Below are positions 32,289-39,327 of a stretch of 64,000 nucleotides of DNA, in pieces. Position numbers and translations under genes: made by a program. The notes beneath the pieces were generated by a model. That model made no database searches. It was not told the origin of the DNA and worked only from the letters and a program-made list of their open reading frames with translations. The DNA is from Aurantibrevibacter sp041747755. GTDB lineage: Bacteria; Bacteroidota; Bacteroidia; Flavobacteriales; Flavobacteriaceae. The stretch covers positions 1 to 64,000 of the forward strand of contig JBGTEN010000158.1 of NCBI GenBank assembly GCA_041747755.1, written 5' to 3'. The stretch's first letter is position 1, and the number at the start of each line of letters is the position of its first letter.

Positions 32289-32567
32289 ATGAAATCAGGA
32301 AAAACGGTATTAGGTATAATTGCAGGGTTTGCGACTGGGGCATTGGTAGGTATTTTATTTGCACCGGAGAAAGGGTCAAAAATTAGAAAAAAAATAGCAC
32401 GAAAAGGTGAAGATTATATGGACAGCATAAATGAAAAATACTCTGAATTAAAGGATGGAGTAGCCCATACTTACAGTGATACCAAATCGGAAGTAGAAAC
32501 CTATTTAAACAAAGGGAAAACCAAAATAGCTGACTTAACTAAAGATGGCAGTAATAACTTGGGTTAG
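32289..32567 (+). CDS. YtxH domain-containing protein
   Basis: This 92-residue protein has an N-terminal glycine-zipper helix (about 5-28, GIIAGFATGALVGILFAPEKG) and a long amphipathic, probably coiled-coil tail rich in K, E and D. The LFAPEKGSKIRKKI junction is the hallmark of the YtxH family, membrane-linked proteins induced in general stress in Bacillus. It is the last gene of the PA2169-type operon, and the terminator at 32643-32687 follows. Confidence 0.88.
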   Translation: MKSGKTVLGIIAGFATGALVGILFAPEKGSKIRKKIARKGEDYMDSINEKYSELKDGVAHTYSDTKSEVETYLNKGKTKIADLTKDGSNNLG

Positions 32568-32642
32568 AGCATAACGGAAGTAAAGTTCCTAATTTCTTAA
32601 TAAAGAATTGAAGTAAAGCACTGTTGAATTTATTTAACAGTT

Positions 32643-32687
32643 AAAAAAGGGCAGGAACTCAAAAACACTGCTCTTTTTCTTTTTTTT
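32643..32687 (+). terminator. Terminator of the PA2169/YtxH operon
   Basis: The stem AAAAAGGGCAG / CTGCTCTTTTT has one G-U pair and a loop of about 12 bases, followed by CTTTTTTTT. It starts 75 bases after the YtxH stop. Confidence 0.75.
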
Positions 32688-32910
32688 GAACATAAAAGAT
32701 GAGGGAGTGGTTTAGTAAACACTAGTTATCATCTAAATTTCTTTAGTAAATTATTATATAAACATCCCCGTTAATTCTGTAACAGTGCCATTTGGGAATT
32801 GCCCCACCTTTACATCAAATTGAGACTTGTTTAATCATAAAGACAATTCGATTTTAATGCAAAGAATTAAGCCCGGTTTTCAATAAATCAAATGTTTTAA
32901 TCGCAGAATT

Positions 32911-32979
32911 ATGAGAAAATGTTTAGTGCTACTTGCTGTATTGTTAGCTTTTATTGCACTCTCTGTATGGATGAGATAG
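32911..32979 (+). CDS. Candidate 22-residue single-helix membrane peptide
   Basis: The frame encodes MRKCLVLLAVLLAFIALSVW and ends MR: a positive start, one hydrophobic helix of 16 residues and a positive end. It lies alone between a terminator and the NeuD-type gene, 43 bases before the latter. It could be a real membrane micropeptide, a type I toxin-like peptide or chance. No Shine-Dalgarno is visible, but that is normal here. Confidence 0.35.
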   Translation: MRKCLVLLAVLLAFIALSVWMR

Positions 32980-33022
32980 CAGGTATTTTAATAAATAACT
33001 TTAATAAAAGTAAAATATAATT

Positions 33023-33802
33023 ATGTCTGTACAGACGAAAAATATAGTAATTTTTGGAGCCTCCGGACACGGTAGTGTGGTATTAGATTGCTTAGAGAAA
33101 ATGGGTAATTTTGATGTGGTTGGTTTTATTGATTCTTTTCAAAGGAAAGGAACAAAGATTTTTGGCTATGAAATTTTAGGGAATGAATTGGATCTTCCAC
33201 TTCTTGTAGAAAAATATGCTATTCAAGGAGGTATAGTAGCCATAGGCGATAACTGGACGCGGCATCTTATGGTACAACGAATTTTATCCGTTTTTAAAAA
33301 CTTTAATTTTATTTCTGCAATACATCCTACTGCTGCTATAGGAAAGGATGTTAAAATAGGTAAAGGAGTAACCATTATGCCGGGAGCTATAATTAACTCT
33401 AACACCGTTGTAGGTGATTTTTGTATTATTAATACAAACTCCTCTTTGGGTCATGATGGAAATCTTAAACCATTTTCAACACTCTCTCCCGGGGTTTGTG
33501 TAGGGGGTAATTTCACGTTAGGACAATTTTCAGTAGTGTCCCTTGGAGCTAAGGTAATTGAAAATGTATGTATAGGAGCACATACGGTAATCGGTGCAGG
33601 ATCTTTAGTTTTGCATGATATTCAGGAAAAAGTACTGGTGCACGGTTCGCCGGCGGTTGTAGTTCGAAACAGGGCTATTGGAGAATCCTATATGGGGAAA
33701 AAGAAAAAGGTTGATTATCCAAAATTAGTACATCAATCAAAGTCTATTATTTTGTCCTTATTTAATCAGAATACCGAGGCTAGCTTAAAACCAATCCCTT
33801 AA
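33023..33802 (+). CDS. NeuD/PglD-type sugar O/N-acetyltransferase
   Basis: This 259-residue protein has an N-terminal Rossmann-like part (IVIFGASGHGSVVLDCL, GASGHG at 12-17) and a C-terminal left-handed beta helix of hexapeptide repeats (about 95-210). The repeat region carries the catalytic-type histidine in SLGHDGNLKPFSTLSPG (near residue 148). The layout is that of NeuD/PglD enzymes, which acetylate sialic acids or UDP-bacillosamine precursors using acetyl-CoA. The extra C-terminal 45 residues are basic. No glycan gene is adjacent, so the acceptor is unknown. Confidence 0.85.
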   Translation: MSVQTKNIVIFGASGHGSVVLDCLEKMGNFDVVGFIDSFQRKGTKIFGYEILGNELDLPLLVEKYAIQGGIVAIGDNWTRHLMVQRILSVFKNFNFISAIHPTAAIGKDVKIGKGVTIMPGAIINSNTVVGDFCIINTNSSLGHDGNLKPFSTLSPGVCVGGNFTLGQFSVVSLGAKVIENVCIGAHTVIGAGSLVLHDIQEKVLVHGSPAVVVRNRAIGESYMGKKKKVDYPKLVHQSKSIILSLFNQNTEASLKPIP

Positions 33803-33835
33803 AATCTTGGGAACTTCATGGCAATTTAAATTTTA

Positions 33836-35293
33836 TTAGCTTTCCTCTTCCTCTTTGACCAATTTTCGGGCGAACAATTTTTTCTTTTTAATCATGTCAG
33901 CAATTCCTTGCGGCATTACTTCTTCCCAACCTGATTCGTTATTGATTATTTTCTTTAAGACGTCTCTTGAAAAAATATGCAGAATTTCCGGATCGTAATC
34001 TATAATGTCTACCACTTTACCATTATACTTGAAAAACTTGTAAAGTTCTTTCATTCTAGGGTGTACCTTAACATTATTACTGGTCATAATTTGCCCGGTT
34101 TCTTCATTTTTCATGGGATATAGATACACTTTCAAATCTTTAAAAAACAACTTGCCAAACGCCTCCAAAATACCACCACTTAAGTGCCTGTAGTACTTTT
34201 CGTCAAATACATCTACCAAATTATTTACACCCATGGTTAGTGCCATTCTTGCCTTAGTAAAGTCACTAAAGTACTCTACCAGTTTATAGTATTCCTGAAA
34301 TTTGGAAATCATTACGGTGTGTCCTAATGAACAAAGTAATTCCGCCCTGTCCATAAAGTCCTGCTCATCTATTTCTCCTGATGCTTTGAGGTTAGAAAGT
34401 GTAATTTCAAAAATTACAATTACATTCTCTTCTTCAACAGTTTGCTCTCTAATAAAAATCTCATAGGATTTTTGAAGCATATCCATGTTTACCTTAGTCA
34501 CTGGTCTAAAACTTCCCCTTAAAGCTAGAATGTTTCGTTTGTACAAAATAGCAGCGGGTTGCAAGTTGTTCCCATCCGGACCAAACATCACCGCATCGGT
34601 CATATCATTTCGTATCAGCTGTAGACTCATTAACCTGTTGTCTACATTTTTAAAGTGTGGCCCTGAGAAATTTATCATATCAATCTCTAAGGTATCTTTA
34701 TCTATATGATCGTATAGGTATTTTAAAAGTTTTCTAGGCTTATCGTACTTAAAGAAAGCTCCATAAATAAGGTTTACACCAACAACTCCCAAGGTTTCTT
34801 GCTGTAGTCTTGCTTCGTTCTGCTTAAAGCGAATGTGAAGTACTATTTCATCATATTCTTTTTGCTTAGGATCTAATTGATATCGGATTCCTAACCAACC
34901 ATGCCCTTTATACCGTTTGGAAAAATCTATGGTCGCTACTGTATTTGCATATGAAAAAAACAGTCGCTCCGGGTGTGCTTCCCTGCTAATTCTATTTTCC
35001 ATATTTTGCATTTCATGGGAGAGCATTTTTTTTAGACGCGGTTGCGTTACATATCGCCCATCTTCTTCTATCCCATAAATGGCATCGCTAAAGTCCTTAT
35101 CATATGCACTCATCGCTTTTGCAATAGTACCTGAAGCACCACCAGCCTTAAAAAAATGGGCTGAGGTTTCCTGACCTGCACCAATTTCTGAGAAAGTACC
35201 GTAAATATCTGGATTTAGGTTTATTCTAAGTGCCTTAGCTTTAATAGAAGGTATATTTTCAAATGCAGTTTCCTTATTTACAAAAGAACTCAT
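33836..35293 (-). CDS. Conserved flavobacterial cytoplasmic protein of unknown function
   Basis: This 485-residue protein is well ordered, with no signal peptide and no membrane helix. It contains highly patterned stretches such as ALRINLNPDIYGTFSEIGAGQET (17-39), GGASGTIAKAMSAYDKDFSDAIYG, GHGWLGIRYQL and LCSLGHTVMISKFQEYYKLVEY. From memory, close relatives occur across Flavobacteriia under mutually inconsistent names (TonB-dependent receptor, nicotinate-nucleotide adenylyltransferase). The first is excluded by the lack of a signal, plug and barrel. For the second I see no convincing HxGH motif. I leave it as unknown. It is divergent from the metallo-beta-lactamase gene. Confidence 0.8.
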   Translation of the reverse strand: MSSFVNKETAFENIPSIKAKALRINLNPDIYGTFSEIGAGQETSAHFFKAGGASGTIAKAMSAYDKDFSDAIYGIEEDGRYVTQPRLKKMLSHEMQNMENRISREAHPERLFFSYANTVATIDFSKRYKGHGWLGIRYQLDPKQKEYDEIVLHIRFKQNEARLQQETLGVVGVNLIYGAFFKYDKPRKLLKYLYDHIDKDTLEIDMINFSGPHFKNVDNRLMSLQLIRNDMTDAVMFGPDGNNLQPAAILYKRNILALRGSFRPVTKVNMDMLQKSYEIFIREQTVEEENVIVIFEITLSNLKASGEIDEQDFMDRAELLCSLGHTVMISKFQEYYKLVEYFSDFTKARMALTMGVNNLVDVFDEKYYRHLSGGILEAFGKLFFKDLKVYLYPMKNEETGQIMTSNNVKVHPRMKELYKFFKYNGKVVDIIDYDPEILHIFSRDVLKKIINNESGWEEVMPQGIADMIKKKKLFARKLVKEEEES

Positions 35294-35382
35294 GTTAAGA
35301 ATTTTTAGTTAAACAAAGTTAACAACATTGCCCAATCTACTAAATAAATAAGTTATAAATTTGATTTAAAACCTCATAACAG

Positions 35383-36147
35383 TTGAAAATTACGTTTTTA
35401 GGCACCGGTACCTCTCAGGGAATTCCGGTAATTGGTAGTAGGCATCCTGTTTGTCTCAGTAAGGACCCAAAAGACAAGAGGTTACGGGTTTCTGTAATGT
35501 TATCTTGGGACAATTTTAATTATGTGATAGATTGTGGTCCCGATTTCAGACAACAAATGCTTACTCACAAGGTTTCTAAATTAGATGGAATTTTATTTAC
35601 ACATGAACATGCGGACCACACGGCAGGAATAGATGATATTCGGCCATTTTTTTTTAGACAAGGAGATGTACCCGTCTTTGCCCACGAACGGGTAATTGAT
35701 TCTTTGAGGCAAAGATTTGATTATATTTTTGCTGATGTTAATAGATATCCGGGCGCACCGGCAGTACAGGTGAATGTCGTAAAAAATAATAGTCCATTTA
35801 GGATTGGAAACAAGATGGCTATCCCGGTGGAGGCCTTGCATAACCGACTTCAGGTTTTCGGGTTTCGTGTTGAAGACTTTGTCTATTTAACTGATGTTAA
35901 AACAATGATGGAAGAAGAGATTGATAAACTTAATAATGTTAAAATATTAGTTGTCAACGCCTTAAGAGAAGAGCCGCATCATTCACATTTCAGTCTTGAA
36001 GAAGCGCTTACATTTGTGGCTAGAGTGAAACCGCAAAAAACCTACTTTACGCATATAAGTCATCTTTTAGGTTTTCACGAGGAAGTAGAAAAAAGATTAC
36101 CCAAAGACGTACATTTAGCATATGATAATTTAATTTTGACACTCTAA
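35383..36147 (+). CDS. MBL-fold metallo-hydrolase (PhnP/RNase Z-like)
   Basis: This 254-residue metallo-beta-lactamase-fold protein starts with TTG at 35383 (KITFLGTGTSQGIPV). The dinuclear metal motif THEHADH is at about 73-79 (H74, H76, D78, H79). Further ligands are probably in LTDVKTM (D near 172) and THISHLLG (near residue 225). The GTGTSQGIPVIG opening is shared with PhnP-type phosphodiesterases. It is cytoplasmic. The small membrane-anchored gene 15 bases downstream is likely co-transcribed. The substrate (cyclic phosphate or phosphodiester) is a family-level guess. Confidence 0.87.
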   Translation: MKITFLGTGTSQGIPVIGSRHPVCLSKDPKDKRLRVSVMLSWDNFNYVIDCGPDFRQQMLTHKVSKLDGILFTHEHADHTAGIDDIRPFFFRQGDVPVFAHERVIDSLRQRFDYIFADVNRYPGAPAVQVNVVKNNSPFRIGNKMAIPVEALHNRLQVFGFRVEDFVYLTDVKTMMEEEIDKLNNVKILVVNALREEPHHSHFSLEEALTFVARVKPQKTYFTHISHLLGFHEEVEKRLPKDVHLAYDNLILTL

Positions 36148-36162
36148 ATCTCATTAAAAAGA

Positions 36163-36657
36163 ATGAAAAGTAAAATATTCTTATACCTGTTTGTGTTTGC
36201 TGCTCTAATTATATTATATCAGTTTATAAGTGCAAATAAAATCATTGATAGCGGGGAGGATAAATTAAAGAAATTTGAATCGGAACTAACCCGGTTGAAA
36301 GATTCTGTTCAAAATCTGAATTTAAAGGTTTTGGATATGCAGTATTTTTCTTTGGAAAATAATGATGATGCCTTGGCGTATTACGACCATTTGAAGTTAA
36401 ACGATCCTTCTCGTTATATTGCCGATAAACTGTTGGAAACTAATGAGAGAAAGGGAAGTAATCCTTTAGTTCCTTATGAAGGTATGGAAGGAGATTTTAA
36501 AATTAATAAAATTAAAATATTAAATCATAAATGGATTATTGCCGATTTTTCTGATGGGAAATTCTGGGGTGAAATCTTGCTGAAATATGAGCTTAAAGAT
36601 GATATGGGAGTAGACTTTACACTTGCAGATCATCTACTTTACACTCGAAGTAACTAA
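36163..36657 (+). CDS. Membrane-anchored coiled-coil protein of unknown function
   Basis: This 164-residue protein has one N-terminal helix (about 4-22) as anchor or signal, then a heptad-like coiled coil (about 34-60, EDKLKKFESELTRLKDSVQNL). A small C-terminal domain with strands (DFKINKIKILNHKWIIADFSDG) follows. Relatives are sometimes labelled hydrolase, but I see no catalytic motif. It follows the metallo-hydrolase by 15 bases and its stop overlaps that of the convergent esterase gene by 4 bases. Confidence 0.65.
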   Translation: MKSKIFLYLFVFAALIILYQFISANKIIDSGEDKLKKFESELTRLKDSVQNLNLKVLDMQYFSLENNDDALAYYDHLKLNDPSRYIADKLLETNERKGSNPLVPYEGMEGDFKINKIKILNHKWIIADFSDGKFWGEILLKYELKDDMGVDFTLADHLLYTRSN

Positions 36658-37313
36658 ATTTTTGGTTGTAGCCACTTTTTAAAAGCATAGAAGTTTTGTG
36701 GAGCAACTCCATGGCCAACAGGAAATTCCTCGTAAACAAAATCAACTTTCAATTTTGTCAATATTTCCGGTGCCATTTGTGCCCATTCTACTGGAATTAC
36801 CTGGTCTACAGATCCATGCGAAGCATATATTTTTAAGTTGCTATGGTCTTTGGATTCATATCCATCTAAAAGTATTTTTTGATTAATGTATCCGCTCAGG
36901 GCAATCACATTCTTTATTTTTTCGGGGTAGGAGAGGGCAACTGCATAACTCAGAATAGTCCCTTGACTAAAACCTAGTAAGGTTACATTGTGAACATCCA
37001 AATAATAGGTGTTACAGGCTTCCTCGATAAAAGCAACAATCTTATCTCGGGAGGTTATGGCTTGTTTATCATCGCTCCATTTACCAAATTCAGCATCAAA
37101 ATTAATGGCGTACCATGCATAGCCAAAACCATCCATGCCATATGGAGCCCTAACTGAAATTATACAAAGTTCTTTTGGTAGTTCTTCAGCAAAAGAAAAC
37201 AAATCTTCTTCATTGCTACCATACCCATGAAACATAAAAAGAACGGGAATTTTTCCCTGCGATAGGATAGAAGGTCTAATGATATGTTCCAAAGATAATG
37301 GGGCTGTTGTCAT
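36654..37313 (-). CDS. Alpha/beta hydrolase, carboxylesterase/phospholipase type
   Basis: I start at the ATG at 37313 (MTTAPLSLEHIIRPS), one base after the stop of the upstream gene; the longer frame would overlap that gene by 70 bases. The 219-residue product has the nucleophile elbow GFSQG (S116), an acid at D170 (HGSVDQVIP) and the catalytic H201 (GHGVAPQ). This makes a full triad of the YpfH/serine esterase family. FHGYGSNEEDL (29-39) gives the oxyanion hole. It is cytoplasmic and acts on small esters, with the substrate unknown. Confidence 0.87.
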   Translation of the reverse strand: MTTAPLSLEHIIRPSILSQGKIPVLFMFHGYGSNEEDLFSFAEELPKELCIISVRAPYGMDGFGYAWYAINFDAEFGKWSDDKQAITSRDKIVAFIEEACNTYYLDVHNVTLLGFSQGTILSYAVALSYPEKIKNVIALSGYINQKILLDGYESKDHSNLKIYASHGSVDQVIPVEWAQMAPEILTKLKVDFVYEEFPVGHGVAPQNFYAFKKWLQPKI

Positions 37314-37314
37314 T

Positions 37315-37632
37315 CTATTGAATAAAAGTAAACCATTTCTGAAAGTAGGGTCCAAATATAGGAATAAGCTGTTTTTTATCACTTAATGCACCAACAAAGC
37401 CGTATCCCCAAAGTACCAGATAAAAAACATAGAGCCCATACCAGGCATATTCATTGAACCAAACACTTAGAAATAATGCAAAAGCGTGAAACAATAGGTG
37501 GGTTCCAAAAGCTTGTCGTATATGAAAACGGGCAAAATCATGTTTTGGTTCCATATTCATACTCATAGCAATCAATGAACCAATAATCGTAAGGTATGCA
37601 ATAATGGCAGCGTTTTTTCCTTTGTTTTCCAA
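37315..37632 (-). CDS. DUF4870-like membrane protein, copy 2
   Basis: This 105-residue protein has three hydrophobic helices. The N-terminal AAIIAYLTIIGSLIAMSMNMEPKHDFARFHIRQAFG (key residues FARFHIRQA) corresponds to the ISYITLIG...NEFAKFHIGQA segment of the neighbour at 37718, so the two are tandem paralogues. The FHIxQA motif is typical of DUF4870/chloroplast Tic20-like small membrane proteins. It forms a two-gene unit with the esterase (1-base gap). The function is unknown. Confidence 0.7.
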   Translation of the reverse strand: MENKGKNAAIIAYLTIIGSLIAMSMNMEPKHDFARFHIRQAFGTHLLFHAFALFLSVWFNEYAWYGLYVFYLVLWGYGFVGALSDKKQLIPIFGPYFQKWFTFIQ

Positions 37633-37662
37633 GAGAACTAATTTATGCAGATAACAAATTTA

Positions 37663-37690
37663 TAAAAAAAGAGGCCAAAACAGCCTCTTA
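37663..37690 (-). terminator. Terminator of the BatA/dihydroorotase-like/DUF4870 operon
   Basis: Read on the minus strand, AAGAGGC, loop TGTTTTG, and GCCTCTTTTTTT form a GC-rich stem followed by a T-run. It lies 28 bases after the stop of the DUF4870-like gene at 37718. Confidence 0.8.
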
Positions 37691-37717
37691 AAATTATTTG
37701 GTTTTCAACTTAACTTT

Positions 37718-38032
37718 TTATTCCCCAATTGTTCCAATTAAGGGTAACTTTTTTTCCTGAAGATTTACAGCATTTATAATTCCGATGATGGCCAAAGCCA
37801 GTACGCCCAATCCGATGATAGTGCTTAAAATTGCTAAGGAAAACGGAAGAAAAAATCCGAGAATATAGTTTGCAACACCTAATATAGCCACTCTTACAGC
37901 TTGCCCAATATGAAATTTGGCAAACTCATTTTTCTTGTCATTGTTCATCAAATAAGCAATTAAAAGACCAATCAGTGTTATGTAGCTGATTATGGCAATG
38001 GTTTTTCCGTCTTCTTTTGTTTGGAGTGTCAT
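37718..38032 (-). CDS. DUF4870-like membrane protein, copy 1
   Basis: This 104-residue protein has three membrane helices (about 10-27, 46-62 and 66-88). The sequence IISYITLIGLLIAYLMNNDKKNEFAKFHIGQAVR (key residues FAKFHIGQA) is shared with the neighbouring copy. The ending LQEKKLPLIGTIGE is typical of DUF4870-type proteins. It follows the dihydroorotase-like gene by 41 bases and is closed by the terminator at 37663-37690. The function is unknown. Confidence 0.75.
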   Translation of the reverse strand: MTLQTKEDGKTIAIISYITLIGLLIAYLMNNDKKNEFAKFHIGQAVRVAILGVANYILGFFLPFSLAILSTIIGLGVLALAIIGIINAVNLQEKKLPLIGTIGE

Positions 38033-38073
38033 TTTCTTCTTTTTTATGGTTAGTAAATAGACCTTAAATATAA

Positions 38074-39327
38074 TTAAATTAGTATTTGATTGTTTGCGAT
38101 AACCCCATAAACCTTGCCTTTTAACATTTTTCCTAGAAACATACTATTTTTGCAAGTAGAATGTAAATCTTCTTCTTCAAATGTATAGCTTGTCTCCGGA
38201 TTAAAGAGGGTAAGTTTGGCTGCTTCTCCTTCTGAAAGCTTTGGCACTTCCAAATGGTATCGTTCTCTTCCTTTTGTTAAAAGTGAAACTGCAGTAGCTG
38301 TATCAAAAAGTTGATTAAGAACTCCAAAAGCAGTCTCTAATCCCAACGTACCATAGGCGGCATTGTCGAACTCTATTATTTTTTGTTCTGTATCCATTGG
38401 TAAATGGTCCGAGGTTACAAAATCTATAACACCTTCTTTTAATCCCTTAAGCAGGGCTTTACTATCTTTTTGCGTACGTAAAGGGGGTAACACTTTATAA
38501 TTAGTTTCAAATTCCTCCAAAACAGTATCTGTAAAAAGAAGATTGTGTATGGCTACACTGCAACTAATATCCAGTCCCTTTTTCTTCGCTTCCGCGATTA
38601 GCCTTACGCTATTGGCAGTTGAAATCGTGGGGATATGCAATTTTCCTCCTGTATATTCTAATATAAAAAGGTCTCTTGCAATCTGAAGCTCTTCAGCGAG
38701 AGATGGGATTCCCTTAAGCCCAAGTTTGGTGGAGGTTTCACCTTCATTAACAATACCCTTTCCGGCAATCTTTACATCCATTGGAAATGAATGTATTAGG
38801 CCATCAAAATTTTGAGTGTACTGGAGCGCTATTTTTAAAAGATTAGCGTTGTAAACCGGTCTCTTGAAATCAAAAAAGCCAACTGCTCCGGCATTTTTCA
38901 TGTCATATAGCTCTGCAAGATGTTCTCCTTCCGATTTAACAGTCAAGCTCCCGAGTGGATGCAGGTTCGTAGCATGACTCTTGGCCGCATTTAATAAAAA
39001 AATGATATCTGAGCAACTGTCCGGTAAAGGATGGGAATTGGGATTAAGAATTAAGTCGGTAAAACCACTTTTTGCAGCAGTCAGCAGACCATTTGAGATT
39101 GTTTCTCTTTCTTCATAGCCTGGCTCTCCAAAGCTTACACTTGTATCAAACCAACCCAAAGAAACATGGAGATTTTTTAAATTGATAACCTTGGTTTTAT
39201 CATCAACATTGATAGTTGTGGCTATTTTAGAAATTATTCCATTTTCAATTAAGAGGTCTCGCTTTTTAAGGTGGTGCTCCTTATTGGATGCATCTACAAT
39301 AATAGCAGATTTTAAAAGTAAGTTCAT
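38074..39327 (-). CDS. Dihydroorotase homologue lacking the HxH metal site (probably inactive)
   Basis: This 417-residue amidohydrolase-fold protein aligns over its length with type I dihydroorotase (PyrC). Where active enzymes have DxHxHxREPG, this one reads FDTSVSFGEPG: S63 and S65 replace both zinc histidines and G67 replaces the substrate arginine. Other positions are kept, for example H in LIHSFP, H in KLHIPTISTAN and D in VTSDHLPMD. This is the pattern of non-catalytic pseudo-dihydroorotases that help aspartate transcarbamoylase. It overlaps the BatA/VWA gene by 4 bases, so the two are co-expressed; pyrB is not in the window. Confidence 0.85.
   Translation of the reverse strand: MNLLLKSAIIVDASNKEHHLKKRDLLIENGIISKIATTINVDDKTKVINLKNLHVSLGWFDTSVSFGEPGYEERETISNGLLTAAKSGFTDLILNPNSHPLPDSCSDIIFLLNAAKSHATNLHPLGSLTVKSEGEHLAELYDMKNAGAVGFFDFKRPVYNANLLKIALQYTQNFDGLIHSFPMDVKIAGKGIVNEGETSTKLGLKGIPSLAEELQIARDLFILEYTGGKLHIPTISTANSVRLIAEAKKKGLDISCSVAIHNLLFTDTVLEEFETNYKVLPPLRTQKDSKALLKGLKEGVIDFVTSDHLPMDTEQKIIEFDNAAYGTLGLETAFGVLNQLFDTATAVSLLTKGRERYHLEVPKLSEGEAAKLTLFNPETSYTFEEEDLHSTCKNSMFLGKMLKGKVYGVIANNQILI

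Larger units (their letters stand above)
32568..33022. other. Intergenic region with terminator and a tiny hydrophobic reading frame
   Basis: This gap holds a small hairpin CTGTTGAA/TTTAACAG (32622-32641), the terminator at 32643-32687 and the 22-residue frame at 32911-32979. Around 32700-32900 I see nothing I can name. Confidence 0.45.

Noticed and set aside
33836..35293. TonB-dependent receptor label for the 485-aa protein
   Set aside because: No signal peptide, no plug domain and no barrel strands are visible, and the protein is too short.
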